Positions 13,059-25,140 of a stretch of DNA of 64,000 bases are shown one piece after another. The notes below the pieces were generated by a model. The model saw only the letters and a program-made list of their open reading frames with translations, did not search any database and was not told the origin of the DNA. Each line of letters starts with the position of its first letter. Position 1 is the stretch's first letter. The DNA comes from Neelides folsomi (taxonomy: Eukaryota > Arthropoda > Collembola > Neelipleona > Neelidae). The stretch spans positions 1 through 64,000 of the forward strand of contig JAQGBZ010000317.1 in the NCBI GenBank assembly GCA_034687125.1, read 5' to 3'. The position numbers were made by a program, and so were the translations under genes.

Positions 13059-14030
13059 AAAGTGTTTGATTCTAAGATTCTTAAAGGTTTGCTTGAAGCG
13101 GAGGCGGTCGAGGCGCTGATTTTGATTAGATTTTAGGATCCGAATGTAATAAAGTGCTTCGGAGTGGAAAGAGATTTCACTCTTCTCGTCTCCTTCACTG
13201 AAACTTCATCAGTCTTAAACCTTGGCTTTTATCGCTATCTCGGCTCGACGTCAGACGCAAAATGATTGGAAAATTTTTGTGAAAAGAGAGTAAACGGGTT
13301 CCAAATCCTTTGAAATTCTGAGCCAAAATCTAAATTCCGACTTTTTCTTCTAATTCGATATACATATGGTTGAGGCCTACCTTTTTCTCCATGGAAAGGG
13401 ATAGGGAGGCCGAAGGGTGAGGGGAGAATCCCGTAATAAGGAGGAGGGAACAGATTGGTAGAATTCCATTGATTGAAGAAGGAAATGAAAAGGAGAGCGA
13501 GGGAGAGGAGAAAAATTGAATAGCTTAATGACGTAATAAAACGATTTTCAGATTCAATTCATGAGCCTTGTTCCATGCATACGAAACGAAGTTTTGACTT
13601 TTTCCATTTGCGTCCCATTATGTCTCCAACTCACTCGTCTCCTTTTCCCTCTCTCTAATACCCTTTCTCACACTCTATGTCTCCCGGCAGTCTCTTCAAA
13701 ATCTGAGTACGTAATCAGAATCACGGCCACCATCCAAACCTCGCTGCCTCTTTACATTCGAAAGGGGCCAGCGACTAATAGTCAGCGCAAGATACCCATT
13801 CCCATCTCCAGCTTCTAATCTTGTATCGCGTCCTCGCAAAGGTCCCTGCTTTATGAGAGTCGAGGGAATAAGGCAGCATATTGAATACCGCTCCATGCCC
13901 ATTCACCGGGATAATTCCTCCGCTCAACACTTCTTTTCCAATTCCGCAGGGGAATTGATTCTCAACTCGGAATGGCCGCTAATAAACCTCTCTTTCCAAC
14001 CACTCGTCTTCCAAATTACAGAAGAAAACT

Positions 14031-16780
14031 AATTGTCCCATTATTTTTCTTTTTAAAGGAATATTTCTTTTATCGAGTCTTAAATACACCAAAATCTGTT
14101 AGAATCTCTAATGAATAATTACAAAAGATAAATGAAAATGTCTTTTTCGTAAATTGACAGTTTAACACAATGCAAAATGTCAAAAGTCAAATAAATTGAT
14201 TCATCAATAAAATTCTATTTGGTAAATTCCAATTGTTTTAACAATACATACATCTTAAGACAATAAGATCATTACACTATTCTCGGCGTTAACTTCAAGG
14301 CATACTTGAAGCGGTAATGGGGCGAGAATTAGAAAAATGAAAGATAATTGTTTCACAATGCGCATTCATTTTTTTGCTTATAATGTATCATTTATAAGCG
14401 GGAATTCGAAATTTTTTAATTTTGATATTTAAATAAAATTCCAAATTACCGCTTATCAATTACACCTTATAGACAGACTACAAATTAGATGGGAATTGTG
14501 AAACAATTTTCTATTATATCATTCTATTTCTCGCCCTATTGACGCTTCAAGTATGCCTTGAAGTTAACATACTTATTTTATTTAAGTCATGTTTGAATCA
14601 GGGAATTTTAGTCTTTTTATAATTTTAAAATAATTATTATTATCGCTCTAAAATTAGTTATAACAACCACAATCAGTTTACATGATTTGGTTCCATGCGA
14701 AGTATTTTGAAAAAAATATAGGAATTTTGTAGAGTACATCTGTAAGTACTCATAAATATAGGTTTTAGAACGATTGAATTTTGGAACTATGTATAGATGA
14801 GTAAATACGTAGTTTACTAAATATTATTGTTATTATAGAGTTGTCAAGCTTGGTTGAATAAATCCTGAGCCGATGCTGAGACCGACGAGTTTGTCATGTC
14901 TGTCAAGTGAAGGATTTGTCCCAAGCAGTGACTCCTTCCTCTCTCTCGGCTTTTCTCCATATTGATTTCTCCTCGACTGATGATGAGCGTCTGTATGAGC
15001 CTCAAGCCCCTCATCTCCCTCTTCCCAATGTTTGGGAGAAAATGAATCAGGCCAACAGACTTTCATCAAATTGGAATTAAAAGTCAGGACCGAGGGAGGC
15101 AGAAACGAGGGAGATGTGCTATCTGCGGAAGTACTGGCAATGCCTGGCTATATGCCCTTCATTTCCGAACCGGAGCGAGTCAACATTGAGCGTCGCGCGG
15201 AAAAGAGAAATAATATCAAGCTTCCTTCCCCTCTGATTAATAACGGAGGCTCGTCGATACTCACCGAGATTATATCTCTATTCGAATGAGTCGTAACGCG
15301 GGAGATGAGGAAACTTTTGGCTCTGCAGGAACTTGGAGGAAAAAGGATGTAAAACAAAAGGAAAATCTTTGGAAAACCTCTACTTCCCCATTTAATTTTT
15401 TCGGAGGGAGGGAGATTAAAATTGAAGAAGGGGCAAAGAAAGCAGTAAAGCTTCTATAGACGTCACCGCGACTCTTGTATACATATATAAGCATTTTATT
15501 TCTCTTTCTTAACTTCCGCGACATTTCACATCTCATTCCCATCAAAAAGGAAACCAAAGGAGAAGCAAATGGAGAAGAAACACGTGCCAAAAGCTGGCAT
15601 CAGCATTTTATTTCTTCAAATAATAAAATGTCGAAAGATCTGCTCCCCCTTATTTATTGAACCAAAAAGTGGCTCAAAATGGAGAGCATTTCCTTTCTCT
15701 CCTCCGGAGGACTCTGGGATTTCGAGGCTTTGCATTTCCCCTCTCCGGTTCCCCATCATCTTCGCCTTCCGAAACTCTCCGTTTGAGGTCAAGGGAGGAA
15801 GCCTCTGGAAAACACTCAAAAGGACGTGGGAAATAAATATTGGTCTTTTATAATAAGTGGCTCGGTGGAGAAATAAATTGGAGGGGTTGGGATGGAAAGC
15901 TCTTATTTGGTGACGAAGGATTAGGACTCAAGAGCCCACAAAGTCCGTCCGGTAACCGAATGAATGATGAAGACTCAATCGCGTAAGGAGAGGATTATGT
16001 CAATATTTGGCCAGCAAGGGAGAGAGCAAATAACAATGTTCGACTTCAACTCCATTGTAGGCAATCTTCCTCTCCTTCATCATTTTCTTCCTCTGATAAT
16101 CATCGGAGTTACGGAGGAGTCAGCTCTTATCTTTTATTACCTTCCCAACTAACAGCATCCCCAGTCTCGTTTATTAGTCAGTTGACCACCCCAATGGGTT
16201 TCTACACTTTTCCCCCATGTTGTTCTTAATGAGCCAGGGCCGGAATTTATTTTCAATTTCCCTGTATAAAATACAGCCATAGCATTGGGGATCAGTGTAC
16301 ATGCAAACAATGGTTTAATCTGGCCCTTTTATAAAAGAGTTATGGTGTTCATATCCGCATGAACTCGTCATTTCAAAATAAAATGATCCATGGAGCATTA
16401 GCACATTTCGGAAATCTTCTCTTCGTCAAAAGAATTGCTCTTAAACAACTCAATATAGGGGAAGTGAAGCATACGTGTGTAGGGATCCACTCAAACAAGT
16501 ATTGATGAAACTTCTTAGCTCTTTCAAAGCTCCCATTCTCCAAGTCGCGAGTGAGTAAAATGCGAATGGCGAGGAAAACGAGAATATCCCTCCTTCCAAC
16601 AAATAATCAAAGCTGGGAGATTTCTCTAGTGGTCTCACTATTTCCCTCTATTCTATTACCCTCTTCCAAGCAAATATTTACAAATGTCTTTCGAGAAGTA
16701 ATGTTAATAAAAAGTACGCTCGCATTTTATTGCCTTTTTACTATTCTTTGCGCTCGAGGTTTAGGCTGAGTATTATTAAA
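14031..16780. other. AT-rich stretch with the foldback element, then a GC-richer block
   Basis: 14031-14830 is AT-rich and carries the foldback MITE. 14831-16780 is GC-richer; its frames are all short (about 106 codons at most) and overlap on both strands. No exon is supported. Confidence 0.5.
14288..14568. mobile_element. Foldback MITE, inverted repeat almost end to end
   Basis: The first 26 bases (from GTTAACTTCAAGG at 14288) match the reverse complement of the last 26 (ending CCTTGAAGTTAAC at 14568) perfectly. Similarity continues inward with GGCGAGA, AATTGTTTCACAAT and ATAAGCGG...AATTTT matches on both sides, almost to the centre near 14428. The arms are therefore about 130 bp with a very short loop. 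Each tip itself contains a small hairpin, CTTCAAG-GCATA-CTTGAAG (14293-14311; mirrored at 14545-14563). There is no open frame and I could not identify a target duplication. Confidence 0.85.
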
Positions 16781-17835
16781 TGTCGAATATTTAAAGCTTT
16801 TGGAGTCATTACATAAAAGCTTAGATGAATAAGATACTCTGATAAATCATAATAAATAATGTATGTTATCTCATTACTTTATATGTTGTACTCATATCTG
16901 TACGCATATAAGTTTGTATTACAGATATTCTATTCTACATTATTTTAGTAGATAAATGTAGAATACGATATATAAATATAATATGCTACATATGCACATA
17001 GCCAATTAATATAGAATAATAATCGTGTATAAAATAAATAAAAAATTATGGTTAAAGTTTAATAAGTTAGTCGTTTGATCTTTGATGTGAATTTGTGGAA
17101 GTGTAGTGACAGGAATGTTCGAAAACGACGTGTAGCTTGAAGTTTAAGAAGGCTTTCTAAGGGGTTTCGTGATGATGTGATGAATTAGCAGTATTGGTTT
17201 TGAAAGTAGCTTAGTTTTAAAAAATGTAGGCTCAGGAGCCAATTAAAGAGTAAGTGAGGGCGAAGGAGGAGAAAAATATCGGGGACCCAAAGTTCTTTTA
17301 TTCCCAACTTGACACATTCCACAACAGGGAATTGGATGCGTGGAGAGATTAGGCTCCGGCTCCATCATCATCATTATAAAAGTGCAGAGTTGGCTGAACA
17401 TAAAAGATGTGAGGTTTATAGAAAGGGAGTTGTGGGAGCTGACCTCATGGAGCTAGCGGGGATCGAGATCGAAGGGATCAAGATGATTGCGAGAAGCGGC
17501 AGCCAACTCCTCGTGCAGGGGATAGAGAAAAGTATGGAGATGAGAGCCCTGGCTCCTCAGCTATTCCCATCTTGACTTTCTAGTCGCATCATAAAGAATT
17601 CTTTTTGTCACATTTCTCTCGCGCCATTTGAACTTGGGGGGAAATTTTTCGGTCTGTGAGTCGTAGTTTCCGTAAATATGGAAGAGCTCGTTTGTGGACT
17701 CGTAGCCTTCTGAGAGATAGGATTCCTCCGTCCTTCTGCTCGCAAAGCAAATTATCCCTTTCCTCTTCTTCATCTTTTTATCGAGATAAGCCTCTTGTCT
17801 TCTCCGCAAAATTTGGGAGTGGAAACTCGCGGCTC

Positions 17836-17860
17836 CTCATGTCACGTCATGCACGTGCAT
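17836..17860. promoter_or_regulatory. Possible bHLH-Zip site: CACGTG in a 12-bp palindrome
   Basis: ATGCACGTGCAT (17849-17860) is a perfect palindrome around the canonical E-box CACGTG. It is preceded directly by TCACGTCA (17842-17849), an ATF/TFE-like core. Motif match only. Confidence 0.3.
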
Positions 17861-18106
17861 AATCGCTCAAAAGTATCACGACCATCAGCCATCTGTGCCC
17901 AAACAAAATGTCCCCTGCGTCTCCCGCGGACCTCCTTTGTCATTCTCCTCATCTGGATTCCATCTTGGTTCCCCCTATTTCAATTCCCAATGAGTTCCTT
18001 CCCGTTTTGCCAAAAGCTTATGTAACCTTTTCCTCGAAATTAAAAATTGACATCATGGGAGCGTCTTCTCCATAAAATCAGGCTCTTCGGAAGAGCTACA
18101 TAAACG

Positions 18107-18124
18107 ATTATTATTATTATTATT
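18107..18124. repeat. (ATT)6 microsatellite
   Basis: Six uninterrupted ATT units inside an otherwise GC-richer block. Confidence 0.9.
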
Positions 18125-18720
18125 CTCTTTCCTCGCTCCCAGCTTACGTCCTTTCCCTCAATTGAACGGAGTCTGGGGGGAGCGGGAAGGGCTTTACGAG
18201 AAACGATGTTTTCCGTAAAGGTTCTTATGGCCTCCATTTTGGGTGATTTCATTAAAGGAGGAGGATAAATTTATCGGCCCATATGAATTTCGCTTGGAGG
18301 AAGGAGAATCAATAGAAAATGGGCCCATGACATCAACTGTTGGAAAGATGAGGGAATGGCCATAATTTTCTATTTTTTTCACTCCCCATTTCATTTGGGA
18401 ATCAATTGAGTCCGAGCTCCGCGGCTGGCCCCATGCATCTCCAACGGGGATGTTGGCCCGGAGAAAGGAGCCCGGAATGAGGGAAGGATTTTGTAGGGAA
18501 AAGGGTGGCGAGCCTTCCGTTGCAAAATGGAGGAGCGTCATTTACTTTGATATAAGATGCCAAATAGGAAACGATAATGGTGCGAACGTCCATCCAAATG
18601 AAATAAAAATCGACCATAAATAACAATTAAACTTCAACAATTCTTCGTCGAAGCTGTATTTAATGCTCCTTCTCCTCATCCGACTCGGAAGATACGAAGC
18701 CTTGCGAGGCACTCGTGGGC

Positions 18721-18760
18721 TACGTGTAGGAACCTTCGGGTACGTGAGCCTTTGACGTCC
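18721..18760. promoter_or_regulatory. Possible regulatory motif group: two TACGTG boxes and a TGACGTCC
   Basis: TACGTG occurs at 18721-18726 and again in the same orientation at 18741-18746, exactly 20 bp apart. TGACGTCC follows at 18753-18760. TACGTG is the core bound by arthropod bHLH-PAS factors (Sim, Trh or Sima with Tango), and TGACGTC is a CREB/ATF-type core. Binding is inferred from the motifs only. Confidence 0.3.
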
Positions 18761-20345
18761 ATCCGAGCCTCATAATTCAAAAGATATCTTCTCACCAGCG
18801 GCTCTTCGCCACTCCTCTCTGAGCAAAAACCGTCCACCTCCTCGGACCGTGGGCCGAATAAAAAGAATCTCTTTAATTACCTTGCTTACAAATGAGGCCT
18901 AATTGATGACTCAGGCCTCCTCTCCACATGATCACTCGGTAATTAGGGAAGAGCGGGGCTCTCCGCCTTCAATCCCCTCAATCACTTTCCTCTCGTCCAT
19001 GCAGAATCCAGGGAATGCCCAGAGCAGGTCGTTGAGCGAACCTTAATGTCATTATTTTCCCCGAAATAACCATAATTTTTCATATTATGCATTAGAGGGG
19101 ATTTGGGCTAAGTGGAGGGGATTGAAATTGGTAAAACAAGCAAGAAGGCGGGTTGTGGGTCGTTTCTTCCCATTACTCAGGCCCTTCTCGCCACCAAGCC
19201 CTTTCCCCTTCCCGAGAGCATGCGAATAGAAAATGAGGTTTTAAAAATCTCTGTAACTTATGAACTCGAGTGAGAGGAATAGAGCCATAGATCAGCCAGG
19301 AATTGCGGACGAGGTCCTAGAGCTGAAATATACCTCCTCCTGATTTGTGGTGAGCTCGGGGAGGAGGAAGCATTTGCCTAATGAGAAATACAAGGAGGAG
19401 GCGAATAAGTCTCTTGAGACGGCTGTAAAAACTAAGAGCCGGGCTCTGCCTTGTCCTCTTATCACTCCCCTCGCTGACACTCTCGGGAAGGAGGGGGAGG
19501 ACGGAGGGACTTCAGATGGGAATTTCATTTTTTATTGAGGCATTTTTCATTCGTTACGCTAGATGTTATTAACGATATTTGCCATGCGAGGCGGGGTGAG
19601 AGTCCGTTTACCTGATGAAACGGGTGGGTGGGGTATTAGATTCTTAAAGCTCACGCTCCATGCATCACGCTTAATGCGACACCGCTATGATCTCCCTGAC
19701 ATCAATGGCCCACAAATTGCTTTCACACATTTGCCAATTCCTGACAGATTAATTTCATTAGGCAGACCCTCTTCACATTACCAAACTTTTTGAGCGTTTT
19801 GGAGCTCAAATCGAGTCTTCACCCTCCATTTATTTACCTATAAACATTGAAGGTCTCGAGGTCTCTGATTTACGACTTTCTCCTCATTACGAGCTCCATC
19901 GGGGCGCGAGAGGCAGCCAGGACTTGGGAGCCTCGCAAATGAGGACAGTGCGGTTCTCTGGCCGGGGGTTATCGGCTCTTTTGCAATTATCGGAATCTTA
20001 AATAAGAGAGATAAAGGGAAAGAGAGTAAAAGGGAAGTTAAAGTCGTTAATGACAGAGGATGTGGGTTGTGAAGGCCTTCTTGGCTTTATAACTCCTCCA
20101 AAATTGTTTTGTTGGAAACGTTAGTTTAATTAAAAAGGATCACAGTGAAGCGTCTGGTTTATTAAAATTGATTCTTTTTCTGAACCGCAGAATGAGGAGC
20201 CGAGGAACCTCTTACCCGTCATTCCTCCACCTTTTATGAGCCATTATGTAACTTTTCTCTCTAGCCACCCATTTAATGAAAAACTGATCTCCTCCTTTGA
20301 CTCAGCCGGTGCCGCTTAATACCTTACTTATACTTAATACTTTTA

Positions 20346-20367
20346 TCTCACACTGCGTGTTGTGAGA
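20346..20367. repeat. Small inverted repeat
   Basis: TCTCACA and TGTGAGA form a 7-bp stem around an 8-base loop, CTGCGTGT. It lies at the end of the GC-richer block of 17.2-20.4 kb. No function can be assigned. Confidence 0.5.
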
Positions 20368-20430
20368 CTCGCTTCTCATCCCATCTAAAATATTTCATGA
20401 CGAATTAAAATTGGACTCTTTTACGAACGA

Positions 20431-23040
20431 TCCTTTATTAACGAGGATATGCCATATAAACCTCCATTTATTGTTACATAATAAATTGAAGTGTAATATT
20501 TGAACGATTTAACTTTTTAGAGTTTACTTACAGCTCACTATTTATGAAATATTTTATGATATGACCTTCAAGTTTTAATAAAATTTTTTGTCTTATGGCT
20601 TCTTTACATCATTAATATTTTATTTAACTGCTGTGTTAAATAGGACAAATAAAAAACAAGGAAATGATTCAATAATAATTTAAAAACAATTATTTAAATA
20701 ATACTGTACAATATTAATTATAATGTATGGTATTAGGTACACATGCATAAATACATAATATATTATAAAAAGAAGTTGATTTCACTCGAACGGATATTAT
20801 CTTGAGTATTATTTTGTATTTAGATTATTGAACTAAAAATACATTGTGTATTTTGACCGCAATTTGGGTATTGAGGACGTGAGTTGAGTAAGATTACGTG
20901 TGTTAATGGCAAGGTGTGGTTTATGGTCCTTGAGCTTGGTATTTGAAGAGGGTGCGAGAAGGGTCGGGTCGTATTGACCTTATTTGGCATGAGGACAGGA
21001 TTAGATTTGGCCAAGAGGAATGAAGAGGAAGAGGAGGGAGCCAAACGGGAAGCAGAGTCGAGAGGAAGCTGCCAAGAAGACCACCACGAAAGGTCTCATG
21101 TTCAAGGGGTCCGTTTCACTTGAGTGGAATATGGACAGGGGAGTATGAGTTCCTCTTCGCCGGTTGCCCACTCGAACGAGGGACGAGAGCGAACGTCGAG
21201 ATGCCGGCTCATTGAGCACGGACAATGCGCCATATAATTAAGCATTTATCCACTCATGGCATGGCCTTTAGCCGGGGCAGTCAATGCCCCTCTTCTCCCA
21301 AGAGTCTTGGAGACAGGTTGGGAGGGAAGATCTCTCACGACTCCTCCGTAAACATTATCTCTTGGCTCGGCCCAATTTGAGGAAAAACCTTTTACAAAAA
21401 TGAAATATCCCATTTTGAAGATAAAGACCATTGTTTTTTTACGACAGGAAAATTAAGTAGGAGATAGGAGAAGGAAGTCGAGATGAAGAAAGCTTAAGGT
21501 CCCACTATGAGTAAAATTGCGAGGGCCATTTCATCTCTTCATCTCTCCCGTTTCGCGACCTCGAGGAGCTGAACGGAAATGTGGGCTCTTGCGGCCCATT
21601 CCCTCCGACTGACTGAGTGCATTCCCTCCGAGAACCTCATTGACATCCAAGGCCCCTCACCGTCGTATGTTCCGCGTTGACTCTGGGGATATTGGGACAT
21701 TACTATTCCTTCTTCCTTTCCAGGACTTTCTTTGGAATTGGAATGAGAAGACGTGCCGAGAGAACGGCACCCTTCACCTATGAGGCTCAAGGCTCGGCTA
21801 GCTTAATGGGTTCTGTGAGGAAGTCGGGTCGGGGAGGAGCAGGTAGTAATGAGATCGACCACACACAAAGAGGCATTGAGGAGAATGGAGGAATTCACCC
21901 TAGGGACCCACAGCGTCCAATGTCATATATGAAGAGACTCCAATGGGCCCTAATTATAACAAACCTTCTTAATAGGCAAAGTTCGCCGAGATTCCCATTA
22001 CTTTCAGTGGGCAGATAAGAAGAGGTCCTCGAGGCGAAAAGACCCAACTTTCACTGCGACTACTTCTGAGTTGAATTGCAGACTTGCAATAACTTCTCCG
22101 AACGCTTGCACCAATTAAGTCAAACAAATGAAGGAGGGCTTCTCAATCGCTGATGAATATGAATCGAAATACTGCTCGCCTCATGGAAGTGAATTGGATA
22201 GACTCGACCATTACGACTACCGAAATTGGCTCATAAATAAAGATTCTTAATTTCCTTATTTATGGTTCGAGACAAATAGGCCTTGATAATTAAGAATTAT
22301 TATGCTTAAATTTACCCTCAATATGAAATATCAGTGGTATTATATTCATAAATTCCCTCCCCTTACTTTCTTAATTAAACACTCACAATTGTTCTTCTTT
22401 AGTCAAAATTTACATAGGATATCTTTATTTAAAAGCATATACGAGTACACAAATATACTATATTCTAAATGTAAGAATTATGTATGGTATATTAAAGTAA
22501 TTAATATATTTTTTCAATTTGATTATATTATTATAATTTTCGTTATTATTCTCTTGTTTTAATTAAATATGTAAATAATAAGGGTTTTCAGAATAACTAA
22601 AGATTGAAGATTAGCAAGAGATACAACTTAATTACATTGGATAAAATTTCCAATTAATCAATCAATTGCATTTAAGGGATATGTAAAAGTATCTGTTCAA
22701 TGTACTTACAGGATAGGATACATATACATATTATATAAATATTATGTAGCTACTTACATATAATTACAATACATGCATTTATATATTCTTATATTGTTAT
22801 AAAATAAAATATGTGAATTAACGTGAAAATGAAAAGCCAATTAATTTAAAAGCCCAATCATGGGAGGAATGTTAGCAGTGAAATTAAAGAGAACTTGACG
22901 AATTATGATGAGTTGACTTCATAAAAAACCTTGATATGTATTTGGGCTTGAACAAATTGGCAAATTGTGTTTTCTTGCCGTCAATGAGCCTTCACATGTT
23001 TTTTTCTCACAACTAATGAGGCCGTGTAATGAAAGTAAGG
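20431..23040. other. AT-rich spacers around a GC-richer block (20.9-22.3 kb)
   Basis: The GC-richer block has frames up to 113 codons with no domain. The AT-rich flanks contain long poly-AT stretches. No transposon ends were found. Confidence 0.5.
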
Positions 23041-25140
23041 TTGGTTTGTTGTAATGAATGGTTGTAAGATCCTCGGAGGATATATTGTTTGAAGTGCACG
23101 GAATAAATATTTAACATCAGAATAGAATATAAAGTAGACTCCCGAGCTTCTTTCGGTAACCGACGAGGTTGGAAGGAATTAGAACATTTTCATGTAGTGG
23201 AGCTCCTCTTTCTAATCCAGCTCGTCCCTATGTCCATAGTTCGGACTCATCCATTTATAATGGAGATAGGAGGGAGAGATCTAAATTATCCATTGCACTC
23301 ACATTTACAACTCCGTCTATTTTACATTGAATCAAGGAATGGAACCGTTTAAATGCCCAAACATCCAACTTGTTCACATACGTTAGAAAACTTACCTTTC
23401 AACCTCCATAAGGAAGTCTCGGACAGTCCCCATACATTACGTCTGAGATGGCCGTGTAAAATGGGAGCCATGAGCATTTGGTGGGGGCATTGTATAGCAA
23501 CGTTTGGATGAAGCAATACATTTTTCTCTCGACACCCTCCCATTCCACCTTTCAAATTAAAAGGAGAGAGAATTAAGGTTGGCCAGCCTTTCAAATAAAG
23601 TACCTGATTATTCCGCTTTAATTTAAATGCAAATTATTTGTCATCACCTTCCATTAGTTAGATGTGCACATTCCAAACAGTACCATTAAAGGTTCAAGTT
23701 TCGATTAATTCACTCTCCTCCTTTTTATTCCTAAACCTCTCACTCCATATGCGCACAGAGGGGCTCGGCTCACAGTTGGCTCGTGATTAAGGGACGGAAA
23801 GCCAGTTGATGATAAATGATTCAATTTGAAGCTTTGGGAATCTTGAATAAAGGAGTGAAAGAGAAACAGAACTTTGTGATTTAATTATTCGGTTGAAGAA
23901 AAACAGAAGAGACTAAGGCGAGATCAGTGTGGAATTACGATTACTTCTCTCACTCATGAGATCGAGTCAAAGTTGGTGAGCTTGTAGTCAGCAGTTTGCA
24001 AGATCTTAATGAATTTCAGATTTCGGAGGACCCAATGCTTCGTCCTTCATCCAAGATTACAAATATATTGGATTCATGAATTAATTCGCTTAATTCATTA
24101 TACAGAGTTTTGTACAATGGAAAAGCCTCCAAATATTCCTCCTTTCTTTCATAGGTCATATAGCCAACTACATATACCTAAATACACTAAATACGTACAT
24201 TGTATGTATCTGTAGTATCATATTGAGTGCTTTCCCTTCCGCTCTCTTTCCCACTATGTTTAACTAGAAATGCTCTTCAGTTTATGGCAAATTGAGTTCA
24301 CAAAGGGATTTTATTCGACTTCCCTTTATTTTATCCCAATACGTGTTACTTAACAATTTGTAATTACAAATGAACTAATCAACTTACAGTCTGTTGGACC
24401 ATGAATTGTCTAATTGTTTGTTTGACATTTTTATTGACATTTGATTAACTCTGTGTCTTGATGTTTTTAATTTATCATTGTTAATTAAAAATTAGTTAAT
24501 TAAGTTACAAAATTTGAATTGTCACAGTTAATTACAGTTAATTAATTTTTATAAACTTTATTACTTTAAAATCTTAATTATTTAACATACTGTATAGTAT
24601 TATTACATTTTAGAACTGATATCTTGTACCAATTTATATGTCTAATATTAGTTAATTAATCTAGTTCAAGGAAATTACAAGAAAGTTATCTACACATCGT
24701 GGTGAATATTTCCTATAGCTATTTTTATTAAACTTAGGTTGAAAGAATAAATTGAACCAAATCGAGCGAGTTGGGATGAAAGAGCTAATTCAAAGTAAAC
24801 ATTTCTCAACTGAAATTAAAACAAAGGCTTTTGTCTGCTCTTTCGCGTCATAGAGTTTTGAATAATATTTAATTACTTGCCAGGTCTTTTCCTGACAGTA
24901 AAAACACCTGCTTCAGTCCCAAGGCTTAAGTCTAATGGGGGATGAGCCATTGGATATATATTTCTCTACTGCTAATGCGTCTTCTCTCTCCACCGAAAAG
25001 GGGATATAGTTTCGTGTATGGGTTGAAAGTGAAATTAGAATTAGGCGCATCGCATTATCTCCATAATTATTCTCCTGCAAGAAGTAAATTTGAATTGAAT
25101 ATTATTAATCTTGAAGAGTTATTATAATTAATCTCAACTT
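23041..25140. other. Intermediate then AT-rich non-coding DNA
   Basis: 23041-24060 is of middle composition with no exon. 24061-25140 is AT-rich and includes the TTAATTA cluster. Confidence 0.5.
24480..24548. promoter_or_regulatory. Cluster of TTAATTA homeodomain-type cores
   Basis: TTAATTA occurs four to five times in about 70 bp, including the tandem CAGTTAATTACAGTTAATTA, and again near 24652. This is the core bound by many homeodomain proteins. In such AT-rich DNA chance occurrence is a real alternative. Confidence 0.25.

Larger units (their letters stand above)
12311..14030. other. AT-rich stretch, then a GC-richer block
   Basis: 12311-13080 is AT-rich with the 33-bp tandem repeat and the 21-bp palindrome. 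13081-14030 is GC-richer with only short frames. Confidence 0.5.
16781..20430. other. Short AT-rich spacer, then a 3.2-kb GC-richer block
   Basis: 16781-17240 is AT-rich. 17241-20430 is one of the longest GC-richer blocks and holds the TACGTG pair, the CACGTG palindrome and an ATT microsatellite. Frames up to 115 codons lack domains. Confidence 0.5.
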
